DNA of 64,000 nt from Chondrus crispus (lineage: Eukaryota > Rhodophyta > Florideophyceae > Gigartinales > Gigartinaceae): the NCBI RefSeq assembly GCF_000350225.1, contig NW_005179283.1, forward strand, positions 355,677 to 419,676, given 5' to 3'. The stretch's first letter is position 1. Each line of letters begins with the position of its first letter. The notes below the pieces were generated by a model that was not told the origin of the DNA, did not search any database, and worked only from the letters and a program-made list of their open reading frames with translations. Shown one piece after another: positions 42,118 through 51,880 of the stretch. The position numbers and the translations under genes were made by a program.

Positions 42118-45072
42118 CTATGCAAAAGACTCCCGCTTGAAAACAAACTTCACGTTACACCCGTTGGCACCTGCACGCTTCGAGTCCGCCCTCTCACCTG
42201 TGTACACGTTCGCTGATACGGCTTCTCCGAAGACCTCTTCCAGACGTCGCATCGCATGCGCCCCAGAGTGAAGTCCTCGAATGATGCTGTTCCTCATTGC
42301 GTCCATACACGCATCCTGCACCGCCTGGCCCATCGAATGAGGGCCGCAGAAGAATACTCCGATGGTTGTATTGTTTTTGCAGTTCTCTGCCGTTTCATTC
42401 AGTATCTCGCTCCATTTGGGTCGTCCGTAATTTGTATGAAGGTATTGCTTATTCGGAGGTTGTATTACAGTATTTGTTGGCGCCTCGGTGATTCTTGTGA
42501 GGTAGCGGTGCATTTGCACCTTCTCATTGTTAGAGTATGGCGCAAGTTCGTTGACGAGCCATTTGTCGTCATTTGGTGTCGGAGCGGTCCAGTAGAAATC
42601 GACTGCTTTGGTGCTTGAGTGCGTCTGTAGAAGGCATTCCGCTTGTGCAATTCTTTCTCCAATCACACGCAGTAACCGCATCATGAGGAGTATCGCCAAT
42701 ATGGGCCAAATCACAAAGAGATGGATAACTGCGAATAGTTGGACGTTATTTCCAACCCCGAGCAGGACGGCGGAGTCAGCCACCAAACCAAAGAGAGCGA
42801 GAGGCGTGAGCACAAATAGATCGATTCCGTGTACAGGGGCAGCACCGAGTTCGACGATCTCCAAAACAGACGGGATGCCAACAAGCAATACCACCAAGCA
42901 TACCAGAACCAAATCCACTTTTGTGAGAGTAGAACTCTTGTAAATTGCTATACTATTGTCGAAAACCCGAAGTCCATCGAAAACGTACGCTGTCCCAGCC
43001 AGGATAAAGCGAATGATGAGGAGCCAAAGCAGCACCATGTTTATAGTCACGCTTCGCAGAAATAACAAAAACAAAACCCGTGGGTTGTCAAATATGCGAA
43101 GATCTTCAGATTCCGTTACCACCGGGAGTTGCTCTGCACCTGCTTGCGTTATGTTTTTGCGCGCTCGGCGCCTTTGCATATTTTTTACGAGAGAAACGGA
43201 CCCGAAGCTCATTCCAACGATCATGTGCAAACTCTTTTGGTAGATCTCGTTGTTTTCTTGGTCAGAGTAGGCAGAGTACAGTGCTGAATAGTAATCAACA
43301 CTCTGTCGTTGGTGACCCGACGAGTTCTCGCGATAAGAACCCATACCATCCTCATCACCGTACGCCTGTAAAGACCTGGAGAACGGTTGAGCAAACTTCC
43401 TCGTTGTTGAGGCCTTAGAGGCAGTTGCGTGCTTGCTTAATGATCTGGAAGACGCTCGTGCGTCGAATTGACTTGCCTGCAACGTCTCATGTGCGTTTCC
43501 CATGTTATTTCTAAAGTTGAGTTCAGTCTCAGCTGAGTTCGAGGATGAGCCCTCTGCGGAAACGTATTCTCTCCCAGAATTTGAAGTCTCCCCTTGCTCG
43601 TCTTGATTGTCGTTGCCCCTGTCGTTGCTTTGTTCCGGCGAGTTCTGGAGGGATTCTAGCATTGCATGACCCATTTGTCTTCCTCTCCAAGAGATAAGCT
43701 CTTCCACAGACTCACCTGCGTCGCTCATCCGTGCTAAGTCTGACAGAGCTAGAGTCTCTGAAAAGACGTTTGTCGTGAATATGTGAGAATCTGATGTTTC
43801 CGAGTCTGCAGCTCTTGCTAATCTGGAACCATGACGAGGATTGGAACGGTGCTCCTCGTTACGAGAATTCCGGGCAGAGTCCTCTGTGATGTTGAAGGGA
43901 CGCCGTCCACGAGGCCGATTTTCAATGAAGTTGCGTACTAGAGGGCTCTTGCTTTGTTTCTTCCTCTTCGAAGGAGTCCAGTTGGAAATCCAGTTATACG
44001 AGTCTTTTGTGACCGAACAGAAAGGAGTTGCCCCGACACCTCCACCGATCAAAATAACCCTGTCAAACTGTCCTACGTGTTGCGTGGCCGCACCAAAGGG
44101 TCCGCGGATGTGCACCTCAATATCGGCTCCATTAGAACGTATCCGTTCTCCAAAAAGTTGGTACAAGGATATAGTCCAATCACCAACAGCTTTGATATAG
44201 AAAGTCATCTCTGCTTCGTGAGGAGCAGACGCTATTGTAAATGGATGCCACTGAAAATGGCTAATTGCAGGCACTTTGAGTTCCGCATATTGACCTGCAA
44301 CAAAATGAAAGACTCGCGGCAGTCTAATCTTCAAAATGTCGGGACCTTGGAACACTGCTGAATGCTTGGATACAAGAAGATATGATCTCTTCTCTCGAAA
44401 TGTCCTCGCGCTAACGTCAATAACGTAAATAATAGCGGGTCCAACAATCCATTTCCAAGTATTGGGAACCCCGTAGTGAAGTCCATGGATCACAATAGTG
44501 ATAAACATAGCAATAGCACCTCCTACATGAATGCGATAGAAGGCTTCGTAGTTTGACTGATACACGACGGTCCTTGCTACAACCCGAATTGCTACCGCCA
44601 AAATAAGCAAAATCGTCCCACTTACAAAAAGGGATGTACTTCCTTGGAAACCGCCCAACCATGGCTTCTTCGCTATGTAGGTAGCCCAATGTGTTGCGGA
44701 GTGCAAAATACCTGCATTCACGATCAGTATTCCAACAACTTTGTGGAGTTCTGGCATTGCTTTATCAAGTGGTAAGACCATATTCAAAGGAGTTTCCCTC
44801 AGGAAACTCAACGTTGATCTTGAAGCGAGAAGTATCACGACGCCCATGTTGAGATTGATGGTGGCTCCACATCCTCGGGCAATTGCGGTTACGTATTTTT
44901 GAAAATCTGTGTGTAAGTTGGCCTCCATGACGGCAGCATCGAGAAATAATAGCACGTTGCAAGCCACATACAGACCGAGAAAGGTATAAGCGAACCCGTT
45001 CGTTGAGAGCACTGATTCTGTGGTTGAGAGAAACTGTCTTCCCCCTGGGCACCGCGACAGAAAGGAACGCAT
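42118..45072 (-). CDS. NADPH oxidase (Nox/Rboh family) with extra membrane domain
   Basis: A 984-residue flavocytochrome that passes electrons from NADPH through FAD and two hemes to O2, making superoxide outside the cell or in a vesicle. The N-terminal ferric reductase-type membrane domain (residues about 25-240) has heme-ligand His candidates in LHSATHW and VIHGLHYG. The FAD site HPFTIASAP is near residue 280 and the first NADPH site GGGVGATPF near 345. A low-complexity Ser/Glu/Asn-rich stretch (about 375-600) follows, then four hydrophobic helices (about 655-830), and finally the second NADPH motif FFCGPHSMGQAV near 912. There are no EF-hands. Four added helices inside the dehydrogenase half have been described for red algal oxidases, which supports the lineage call. 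One exon. It converges with the SDR gene. Confidence 0.93.
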   Translation of the reverse strand: MRSFLSRCPGGRQFLSTTESVLSTNGFAYTFLGLYVACNVLLFLDAAVMEANLHTDFQKYVTAIARGCGATINLNMGVVILLASRSTLSFLRETPLNMVLPLDKAMPELHKVVGILIVNAGILHSATHWATYIAKKPWLGGFQGSTSLFVSGTILLILAVAIRVVARTVVYQSNYEAFYRIHVGGAIAMFITIVIHGLHYGVPNTWKWIVGPAIIYVIDVSARTFREKRSYLLVSKHSAVFQGPDILKIRLPRVFHFVAGQYAELKVPAISHFQWHPFTIASAPHEAEMTFYIKAVGDWTISLYQLFGERIRSNGADIEVHIRGPFGAATQHVGQFDRVILIGGGVGATPFCSVTKDSYNWISNWTPSKRKKQSKSPLVRNFIENRPRGRRPFNITEDSARNSRNEEHRSNPRHGSRLARAADSETSDSHIFTTNVFSETLALSDLARMSDAGESVEELISWRGRQMGHAMLESLQNSPEQSNDRGNDNQDEQGETSNSGREYVSAEGSSSNSAETELNFRNNMGNAHETLQASQFDARASSRSLSKHATASKASTTRKFAQPFSRSLQAYGDEDGMGSYRENSSGHQRQSVDYYSALYSAYSDQENNEIYQKSLHMIVGMSFGSVSLVKNMQRRRARKNITQAGAEQLPVVTESEDLRIFDNPRVLFLLFLRSVTINMVLLWLLIIRFILAGTAYVFDGLRVFDNSIAIYKSSTLTKVDLVLVCLVVLLVGIPSVLEIVELGAAPVHGIDLFVLTPLALFGLVADSAVLLGVGNNVQLFAVIHLFVIWPILAILLMMRLLRVIGERIAQAECLLQTHSSTKAVDFYWTAPTPNDDKWLVNELAPYSNNEKVQMHRYLTRITEAPTNTVIQPPNKQYLHTNYGRPKWSEILNETAENCKNNTTIGVFFCGPHSMGQAVQDACMDAMRNSIIRGLHSGAHAMRRLEEVFGEAVSANVYTGERADSKRAGANGCNVKFVFKRESFA

Positions 45073-46362
45073 CTTCTTTCGACTAATGCAGCCAGGAAGA
45101 TAAGTTTACCCCCAGCTCAATCGCGAAAAGAATAGTTGCCACTTCAACTCTGAGATATACCACAGCGATTGACTTTGGGGTTCACTTTTGTGCAGAAAGC
45201 CAGAGGGAAAAAATAGATGGAAGAGGCAAGTTAAAGGGAGGTTCTTTGAATGATGCGCAAGAAGCCGGGGGCTTCGTGGTATTGTTCAAGTGTTTATCTA
45301 TAGGCTCTTCCTGGAAAATAGCGAAAACGATTCGTCCTTGTAATCGTTTCTGCATCGGCATTCACTTCGGATCTACTAAAACGTGATCCAGTCGTGCTTG
45401 TTGGAGCTACTGGGATCTCGCTACCACCTCAAAAGAAAGAAAGGGGAGCTTAAACAGCCACGACGAGACTAATGGCTCACAACGAAGGCATCACAACGCA
45501 TGTCTCGTACTACAAACACCAACTTGAAAAAAAAGATGTGCTGACAAAACATGTATATCTTCTTGACCGACACTGGCGGATCGGCATCTATTGACCAGAC
45601 AAGTCTGAATTGTGTCGAAGAACTGGTGGTGATACAGCAGGATAGTGGTTTTGGTCCCCGCCCGTTCTAGCAACTCCACTCATGCAAGTAGAACACTAAC
45701 TCATTTTGCAGAACCATAGCGGTTTCCTTCTGATTATTGCCTACAACCAGAGTGATGATTGAAGCGATTTTGGCAAATATTGTTAAACTAAACAAGAATA
45801 AAAAAAAGGCATGGCCAAAATTCTGAACATACTGAAAAACGAAGTATTCTAAACTTTACGGCGAAGTTTTGTTAGGCTTCGGAAGCAAGAAATGATTATT
45901 ATCACCATTCACAGGGACAGATCCTAGAGGAGAAAACGTCTCTATAACAGTATGTGAAAGAGCTGGTTTCATGAAAGCCTTGACCAAGAGCGTGTACTGC
46001 ACAAAAAACGAGTCGCTATTCGTGCTTTCTGATCGTAGCATGACGATAACATACAAGGCAGGCAACGCGTTTCCGGAAAGTTTGCTTCACTCTCACGCAA
46101 AAGGCTGAGCGTGGGACTTTGTTCAAGGCATTTCACGTCAGTGTTTCTGTCGATTGGATCCTCCTCACTTCCTGATTCGAAGTAGTTATGATCGATTCGT
46201 CAAGTTGCCATGGGCGGAAATCTACTGACAAGCGTTTTGTTGCTGTACTCGGCGTAGCTGGGCAAGTGTGAAAAGTCGTTCCATTCGTCCTTCTCAATAC
46301 GTTTAATACCAGAGTAAGTTGGGCACGAATCAAAAACACAGCAGGCGACAGAGTCAAGTTTC
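45073..46362. other. Intergenic, no gene seen
   Basis: 1.3 kb between the tandem oxidase and ribosomal S1 genes. Frames are short and unlike known proteins. The right part must hold the S1 3' end, and the left part the oxidase promoter. Confidence 0.6.
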
Positions 46363-47529
46363 TTAAGCGGCTTCTGTTGCTACGGGATCGACGCCCAAGT
46401 CATCTAACGAAGCCATGTCAAGAGTGGAAACGATATCATCGGCAACATCAGCAGCAGCCTTTCGTTCTTCTTCCAGGCGTTTGTGGTAGCGGGCGGCCAT
46501 CTCGTCAGCCTTTTCGTAAACGAAGGCAGAGTCGCGGATCATGTCTCCGGGCTCTGGCTCAAGAGTCTTAGTTGAGAGAGAGATTCTGCCCTTCTCCTTG
46601 TCCTGGTTAATGATCATGCATTTGATCTCGGAACCGTCTTGCACAACTGCGCCGATGTCGGCAACGTGATCATGAGAAATCTGGGAGACATGAAGCAATC
46701 CTGAGATGCCACCAATATCAACAAAGGCACCGTAAGGCTTGATACCGCGGACCACACCTTTAACAATCTCACCGGCAACTAGATTGGTCATCTGCTTCTC
46801 GACGACAGCGCGACGGTGTGAAACGACAAGCCTGTTCTTCTCAGTATCGACTTCGAGGAATTTGAGGGGCAATTCGACGCCAACCAGGTCTTCTCTCGGG
46901 GTGCGAAGGGAGATGTGAGAACCTGGTAAAAAGGCGCGAAGTCCCTCGATCATGACGAGACAACCTCCTCTGTTGACCGAGATGACTTCAGCGTGAACGG
47001 TGACGTCCTCTGCTTGGAGCTGAGCGACACGCTCCCAGGCCCTTCCAAATTCGATTCTGCGGATGGAGAGCTTGAGCTGGCCGTTGGCATCTTCTCTGGA
47101 GATGATCTGAAACTCGCGATCCTCTCCAATGGTGAGGGCCTGTTCAGGCTTATCGACACGGATCATGGACATCTCGGCGACCGGGCAATAAGCTGAAGCT
47201 TTCGCACCGATGTCAATGAGGGCGCCGTTGGGCTCATATTGGAAGACGCGACCACTGCAAATATCACCTTCCTCAAAGGAATAGTCAAACTCTGAGATGG
47301 CGGTCTCGAAATCCTCGTAGGTGAAGCCCGAGTTTTTCGGCTGGACACGCTTGAGGCCGTATTTGTCGCGCATGCGGTCAAATTTGGACATAGACTGGTT
47401 GCTTGCGGGGGGGCGGGCGGTGGCGACCATTCGTGTTGGGTAGGAAAGACGCGAACATGACTTGCGGGAGACCGGATTGGCTCGGTTTGAGGCGAATGGC
47501 AGGCCGTAGAAGGAGTTGACGAAGGCCAT
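46363..47529 (-). CDS. Plastid 30S ribosomal protein S1
   Basis: A 388-residue S1 protein with three S1 (OB-fold) domains that helps mRNA bind the small ribosomal subunit. The start at 47529 is preferred because the N-terminus (MAFVNSFYGLPFASNRANP) is a plastid presequence with early Phe residues and many Ser/Arg. The frame is open further upstream only through G/C runs. Domains are at about residues 95-165 (EEGDICSGRVFQYEPNGALIDIG), 180-245 (VHAEVISVNRGGCLVMIEGLRAFLPGSHIS) and 260-330 (GEIVKGVVRGIKPYGAFVDIGG...LLHVSQIS). The tail EPGDMIRD...EKADEMAARY is typical of chloroplast and cyanobacterial S1. Length matches chloroplast S1. Some red algal plastid genomes carry their own rps1, so the plastid DNA of this species should be checked. 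Confidence 0.9.
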   Translation of the reverse strand: MAFVNSFYGLPFASNRANPVSRKSCSRLSYPTRMVATARPPASNQSMSKFDRMRDKYGLKRVQPKNSGFTYEDFETAISEFDYSFEEGDICSGRVFQYEPNGALIDIGAKASAYCPVAEMSMIRVDKPEQALTIGEDREFQIISREDANGQLKLSIRRIEFGRAWERVAQLQAEDVTVHAEVISVNRGGCLVMIEGLRAFLPGSHISLRTPREDLVGVELPLKFLEVDTEKNRLVVSHRRAVVEKQMTNLVAGEIVKGVVRGIKPYGAFVDIGGISGLLHVSQISHDHVADIGAVVQDGSEIKCMIINQDKEKGRISLSTKTLEPEPGDMIRDSAFVYEKADEMAARYHKRLEEERKAAADVADDIVSTLDMASLDDLGVDPVATEAA

Positions 47530-48388
47530 GGCTGGGGAATGACGTGGAAAGGAAAGGGAAGGATGTGGGGCAGGGGAAGTGAGGGCGGTCGCGCCGGGGG
47601 GGGGAGGGGGTGGGGGGGGCGGTCGGTGACGTAAACAAAAAAGGAAGGGTGGCAGGGGGTACAAAGGGGATGGGGAGAATGCCTGGGAGGGCGAGCTCAA
47701 CCCCCAAAATTGAGCGCCTGGCCAGGTCCTAAGTCCAGTGGCCGCCGCTCGATTGCCACAACACGGCTCAGTAATCTCGCTCGCCCAAGTATGCACTCGA
47801 CTTTTAGTGATACTTTTTCGTCTCTTTGAGTCTGTAATTATCCACTGTCAACCGAAGGTTGGTTAATAATCTTGAGATTGCGATCATGATTGTGCCGACA
47901 TGACACGTGTCGTTATTGCACCGCCACGACTGACACGTGTTAATCTGAGACTGAGTCTGCATCAGATCTCTGATCTAAAGTACACTGATCTAAAGTCGAA
48001 ATGAAGTCAAAATGCAAAGTGCTCTCAACTAGGGATTACAGCCAATCAAAATCCTGGATCCAGATGAGCCCTGCTGCACCAACTCCCATCATTCCGATTC
48101 TTTGCATCTTTTTCTCCTTTCTTCCTGCCTCGTGTTGTCGCTCTCTCACCCACCCTGTTATCCCACTCAAACGCTTCCCCCAATTCTCGCGTCCCATCGC
48201 ACTACGCGACCATCAACCATCTCATTTCTCCACCCGCACGCCTCCTCATCGATATGAGCAACCCTCACAATCGATAAGCCCTTCCACGTACTCCCTTCCA
48301 CACACTCCCTTCCACATACTCCCCTCCACCTTTCCCTCGTTTCAACCTGCTCTCACCACCGCTCTCCAGCTCCCCACCTACTTGCATC
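47530..48388. promoter_or_regulatory. Divergent promoter region between S1 and hydrolase genes
   Basis: 859 bp between divergent start codons. Both sides are C/T-rich on their own coding strand, including long G runs at about 47596-47625 on the plus strand. In the middle are two GACACGTGT palindromes (near 47903 and 47931) and a doubled CTGATCTAAAGT. The CACGTG cores are candidate bZIP/bHLH sites. A frame at 48001-49023 is a shadow of low-complexity sequence. Confidence 0.45.
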
Positions 48389-49534
48389 ATGATCACCGCC
48401 ATTTTGTTCTACCTTCTCTCCCTCTTGCACCGCCTGCTCCCCCACCTTCCCACCGTTATTTCCTCACACATCTACGCGCTGCTAACCCTCCTCAACTTAG
48501 GCCTCAACCTCCCCATCGCCCCACCCCCAACCATCACCACTCGCACCCTCCCGCTCTCCACGCCCCTCGAAACCCACATCGTATCCACCTTCCCCCTCCC
48601 CCCTCCCCCCCACGCCCGCACCATCCTCGTTATCCACGGTCTCGCTCCCTCCGCTCACAACGACCCGCGTATCCTCCATCTCGCCACCGCCATCGCCACG
48701 GCACAGCCCTCCACCCTTGTCCTCGTCCCGCACATCCCCCCTCTCGCCAAATGCGACCTCGCCGAAAACCCCGTCGACCTCATCCACTCCCTCCTTCTTC
48801 ACATTGCAAACGACAAAACTCTCACGCCCTCGGCCAACCTTTCTATCGTTTCCACATGCATCTCCGCGGGCTTCAGCCTCGTCGCCGCCGCACGCGCCCC
48901 AGAGGTCATGCAGTCCGTCCTCACTATTGGCACACACTCTTCCGTCGAGTCGGTCATGCGACACATCATTGCCCGCCGCGGAAAGGGCGATACGCGCTAC
49001 GCCTCCAATTCGCTTCTCGCTAGCTTTATCAAGCCGAGGACCGCCCTCAGGGATCTTCTCGTCGCATACGTCGACGATGACCACTACAAGAACTTAGGAA
49101 GGCACGCCGATGCCCACATTTTGCAGACCCTGCTACCACAGCATCCTGACGCCGCGAAAACGTACCACCGCCTGCAGGACGATTCTGTGTTTTTGGAGGA
49201 ATACCTAGAGGCCACGTATAAGGACAATCTCTCCGTTATGCAAGGCATGTCTCCTATCGAATATCTCCACGCTCTCAAGCTCGAATCCCTCGTGCTGGTC
49301 CATTCTCAGACCGATGACGTCGTTCCATGCCAGGAATCTGTTATCATCAGAGATGCACTCAGGGACAGAGAAGATATTCGAACAAAGCTATGTGTCACAT
49401 CCTTGCTGGACCATGGAGACAAGAAGACCCCGAGTATTCAAGATGTTCCGGCTATTTTGAGGCTTGTCAACGCCTTCGCAGTCTTTTTTGCACACAGCAA
49501 TGAGCCTAACCGTGCTCAAACGAAGAAGGACTGA
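48389..49534 (+). CDS. Alpha/beta-hydrolase-fold protein (lipase/esterase-like)
   Basis: 381 residues. An N-terminal hydrophobic segment (residues about 1-45) could be a membrane anchor or signal. The fold is suggested by ARTILVIHGLAPSAHNDPR near residue 75 (strand, then the HG oxyanion loop), TCISAGFSLVAAA near 155-167 as a nucleophile elbow in which SxSxG is altered to CISAGFS, VLVHSQTDDVVPCQES near 310-325 (acid Asp), and LLDHGDKKTP near 347 (His). A Ser, Asp, His order is typical. The elbow differs from GxSxG, so it may be a divergent hydrolase or acyltransferase-like relative. Substrate unknown. The start is the first ATG after a C/T-rich leader. One exon. Confidence 0.72.
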   Translation: MITAILFYLLSLLHRLLPHLPTVISSHIYALLTLLNLGLNLPIAPPPTITTRTLPLSTPLETHIVSTFPLPPPPHARTILVIHGLAPSAHNDPRILHLATAIATAQPSTLVLVPHIPPLAKCDLAENPVDLIHSLLLHIANDKTLTPSANLSIVSTCISAGFSLVAAARAPEVMQSVLTIGTHSSVESVMRHIIARRGKGDTRYASNSLLASFIKPRTALRDLLVAYVDDDHYKNLGRHADAHILQTLLPQHPDAAKTYHRLQDDSVFLEEYLEATYKDNLSVMQGMSPIEYLHALKLESLVLVHSQTDDVVPCQESVIIRDALRDREDIRTKLCVTSLLDHGDKKTPSIQDVPAILRLVNAFAVFFAHSNEPNRAQTKKD

Positions 49535-50758
49535 ACGCTCTGCCTTAAAATCTCATTTAAAGAGATAGGCAACACAAAATAGCAATATGAGCGTCAGCCG
49601 CAATTCTTTTGACACTTTGTTTTCGACTTTTTATTCGATTTTGTGTAGACACAAACAATTTCCTACCAAGACCTCGATGAGAGCTGAACATAGTTTTAGC
49701 AGGGAAAAATGGTGCAATGAAGGGGTCCTGGCTGTTTGATCAAGTGCCGGTTGATGCGTCAGGACCGTTTTAATGACTGAGGACATCGAAACTGGCCTCT
49801 ACATGGTTGAATTGTTCACCAGAAGGTTTACGGAATTACCTACGAGTCATCTTCGTGAATCAATTCAACCATTCCATGGCCGCAACCGAAAGAAGCTGAC
49901 GCATTGCTCTATAGGTGTTCCCGTCGTTATCGTAGAGATATGTTTCTAACAGGACTTGTCGATGCGAACGACAGCATAGACAAAATCAGCACTTTTAACC
50001 ATAGCGGCCTTTTATACTATATATTCACGATGTTTAGGTTTTATCGCAGTCATCAACTCGCCCAGGGCGCATTCCGCCTTAAACTGCACCATTTCGACCG
50101 GGAAAAGGGGATATGGTACATGTAAACGATGCAGAACTTGAAGTTGCACACAGAACGAAATGAACATTGCGTAAGTTCGACTAAAACTAGCTTGCGCAAC
50201 AAGAGCAGTCCCCTTTCCACAAGAAAATGGGTGTTGAATTATTGTGCCCCTTTCGGATATTTTCAGCGCTGTCCGGCGGAAAGTCTGTTTGCTTTTCTGA
50301 CCAGGTCAGTGTACTTCGAAGTCGACAACGAATTTCGCATTGATCGTGGCGTCAACCCGCTGAAACAGAAACAAGATCACAAGCGTGAAATGTTTCTGAT
50401 GGTAACGGAACAAGGGAGGCAGAATATGCGGAGGGAAAGCCCAGAATGGCAAGGTCCACTAAAGACCGGTGGCCTCCTTGTCCCCCATCCCTTCTGCAAT
50501 TGAATCCACGTGCCTCCTTCAAGAATAGACATCTGCGGGGAAAAGAGGCGACCAAGTTTGCAGAGTAGTAATGGGTTATGCTATGAATATTGGCCGATTT
50601 AATGTTACCGTAGAATTATCCGTCTCTCATGCCTTTGCTCTGCAGATTTGCGGTCTCTGCGGACTTTTACGCGGAGAAATTTTTTCTTTCACCCATTCGA
50701 AGGCAAAGTTCCTCCCGTAACCCCGCATCCGGCCTTTGGATGAGACTATGTCAGAGCG
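49535..50758. other. Intergenic, no gene seen
   Basis: 1.2 kb. Two short plus-strand frames (49904-50125 and 50129-50503) have no recognisable motif. Promoter of the following gene should lie at the right edge. Confidence 0.5.
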
Positions 50759-51748
50759 ATGATACCGACGTCGGTCGTCACCTCTGGCGATGGCACACGT
50801 GATCTCCATCAGCGCTTGCAACGCTGGCGTCATCGCGAACGAAGCCGCCATCCAGGCCTTTTTGCTTCATCTCTAAGCCCTGCGACATCGCCACCTCCCG
50901 TAACAATGCGACGTCTTCGAAACGGACGGGGCCAGTTGCTGATTGGGAATGTTCTAATTCTCCTGTGCGATGGATGCGGTGCCCTACTGGGTTCGCCAAA
51001 TGCGGATCAAGCGGCATCCTCGGCATCCACCGTAGCTCCTACAGCAGTAGCAGATGAATCCTCTTCATGCTGGGTTTCTTGTGATCATTGCTCATTTACT
51101 ACGCCAATGGGCAGTCTTCGACGACTACTAGATATGACCAATGATCGTGGTCCTTGCTTTGAACCTGGAATTGTCCAAGCACTACTTGTCGAGGCAATAG
51201 GGGCACCAAGTTCGTGCAGGCTGCGCGACAAAATGCTTCGAGAGTGGGTACTAGATACAAATTGTCGCATGGATGGTCTGGATGAGTTATGCGGTGCTCT
51301 AGGTATTCGTGATGAACAACTCGAGCCGGCACTAGGTATGGACGGAATTGACGAAACTGTCGCAATGATTGAGGCGGAGAGGTTCCTGGAGAGGGCTGTT
51401 CCAAAGGACTTCATGCCCTCTATCCCCTTCTCGGCAAGTCAAATTCGCGCCGGTGCCTCGAACGAAAATTCTGAAAGCATCGCAATCGCTGCACGGGAGG
51501 CCGCAGAACGAGCGAAAAATCTCGTCACAGAGGCAGTTCGTGTATGGCAAAATGCAACCGGGGATACTGATGCAGCTATTCTGAAGTTGCGAGCGCTTGG
51601 CAAGGAATTTGTGGTGGAAAGGACAAGGGCGAGGAGTTACAATTTGGCGAAACTACAGGCTCCCGGAAAAATTCAGATCACTCAAGAGCAGCAGCAACCG
51701 TCAAACGCTTACGCCGGTGATGTGACCGGTGCCGTTGCGAATATGTAA
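50759..51748 (+). CDS. Conserved-looking protein of unknown function with CxxC pairs
   Basis: Up to 329 residues from the first ATG; a second ATG at 50906 would give 280 and may be the real start, because the first 49 residues are Arg/Ser-rich. Visible features are LLCDGCGALLG near residue 70, a Ser/Ala linker, then CWVSCDHCSFTTP near 105-117, so two CxxC pairs could make a zinc ribbon. A helical middle follows (REWVLDTNCRMDGLDELCGALGI) and an Ala/Glu/Arg-rich coiled coil (IAIAAREAAERAKNLV). The spaced CxxCG and CxxC pairs recall RNA polymerase subunit ribbons such as RPA12, but the rest does not fit. If the first start is right, the N-terminus could be an organelle presequence. Function not assigned. 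Confidence 0.6.
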   Translation: MIPTSVVTSGDGTRDLHQRLQRWRHRERSRHPGLFASSLSPATSPPPVTMRRLRNGRGQLLIGNVLILLCDGCGALLGSPNADQAASSASTVAPTAVADESSSCWVSCDHCSFTTPMGSLRRLLDMTNDRGPCFEPGIVQALLVEAIGAPSSCRLRDKMLREWVLDTNCRMDGLDELCGALGIRDEQLEPALGMDGIDETVAMIEAERFLERAVPKDFMPSIPFSASQIRAGASNENSESIAIAAREAAERAKNLVTEAVRVWQNATGDTDAAILKLRALGKEFVVERTRARSYNLAKLQAPGKIQITQEQQQPSNAYAGDVTGAVANM

Positions 51749-51880
51749 TCTTTCAGTTCCGTTAGGCTAAGGGCAGAGACAAGTTTTGTTTTCAGCTCGA
51801 TATAGACACTTGATAATATATGGTCCGAAACCACCTACAGGCAGCAATCCTGTCTCACCCTTAGTCAGTAAATATGCGCA

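Noticed and set aside
48001..49023. 340-codon plus-strand ORF overlapping the hydrolase
   Set aside because: A His/Pro/Arg-rich frame produced by C-rich DNA. The other frame has the hydrolase motifs and runs to a natural end.
50906..51748. RNA polymerase I subunit RPA12 (TFIIS-like ribbon)
   Set aside because: The CxxCG...CxxC pairs suggest it, but the protein is longer, lacks a C-terminal TFIIS-type ribbon and has a coiled-coil tail, so I left the function open.
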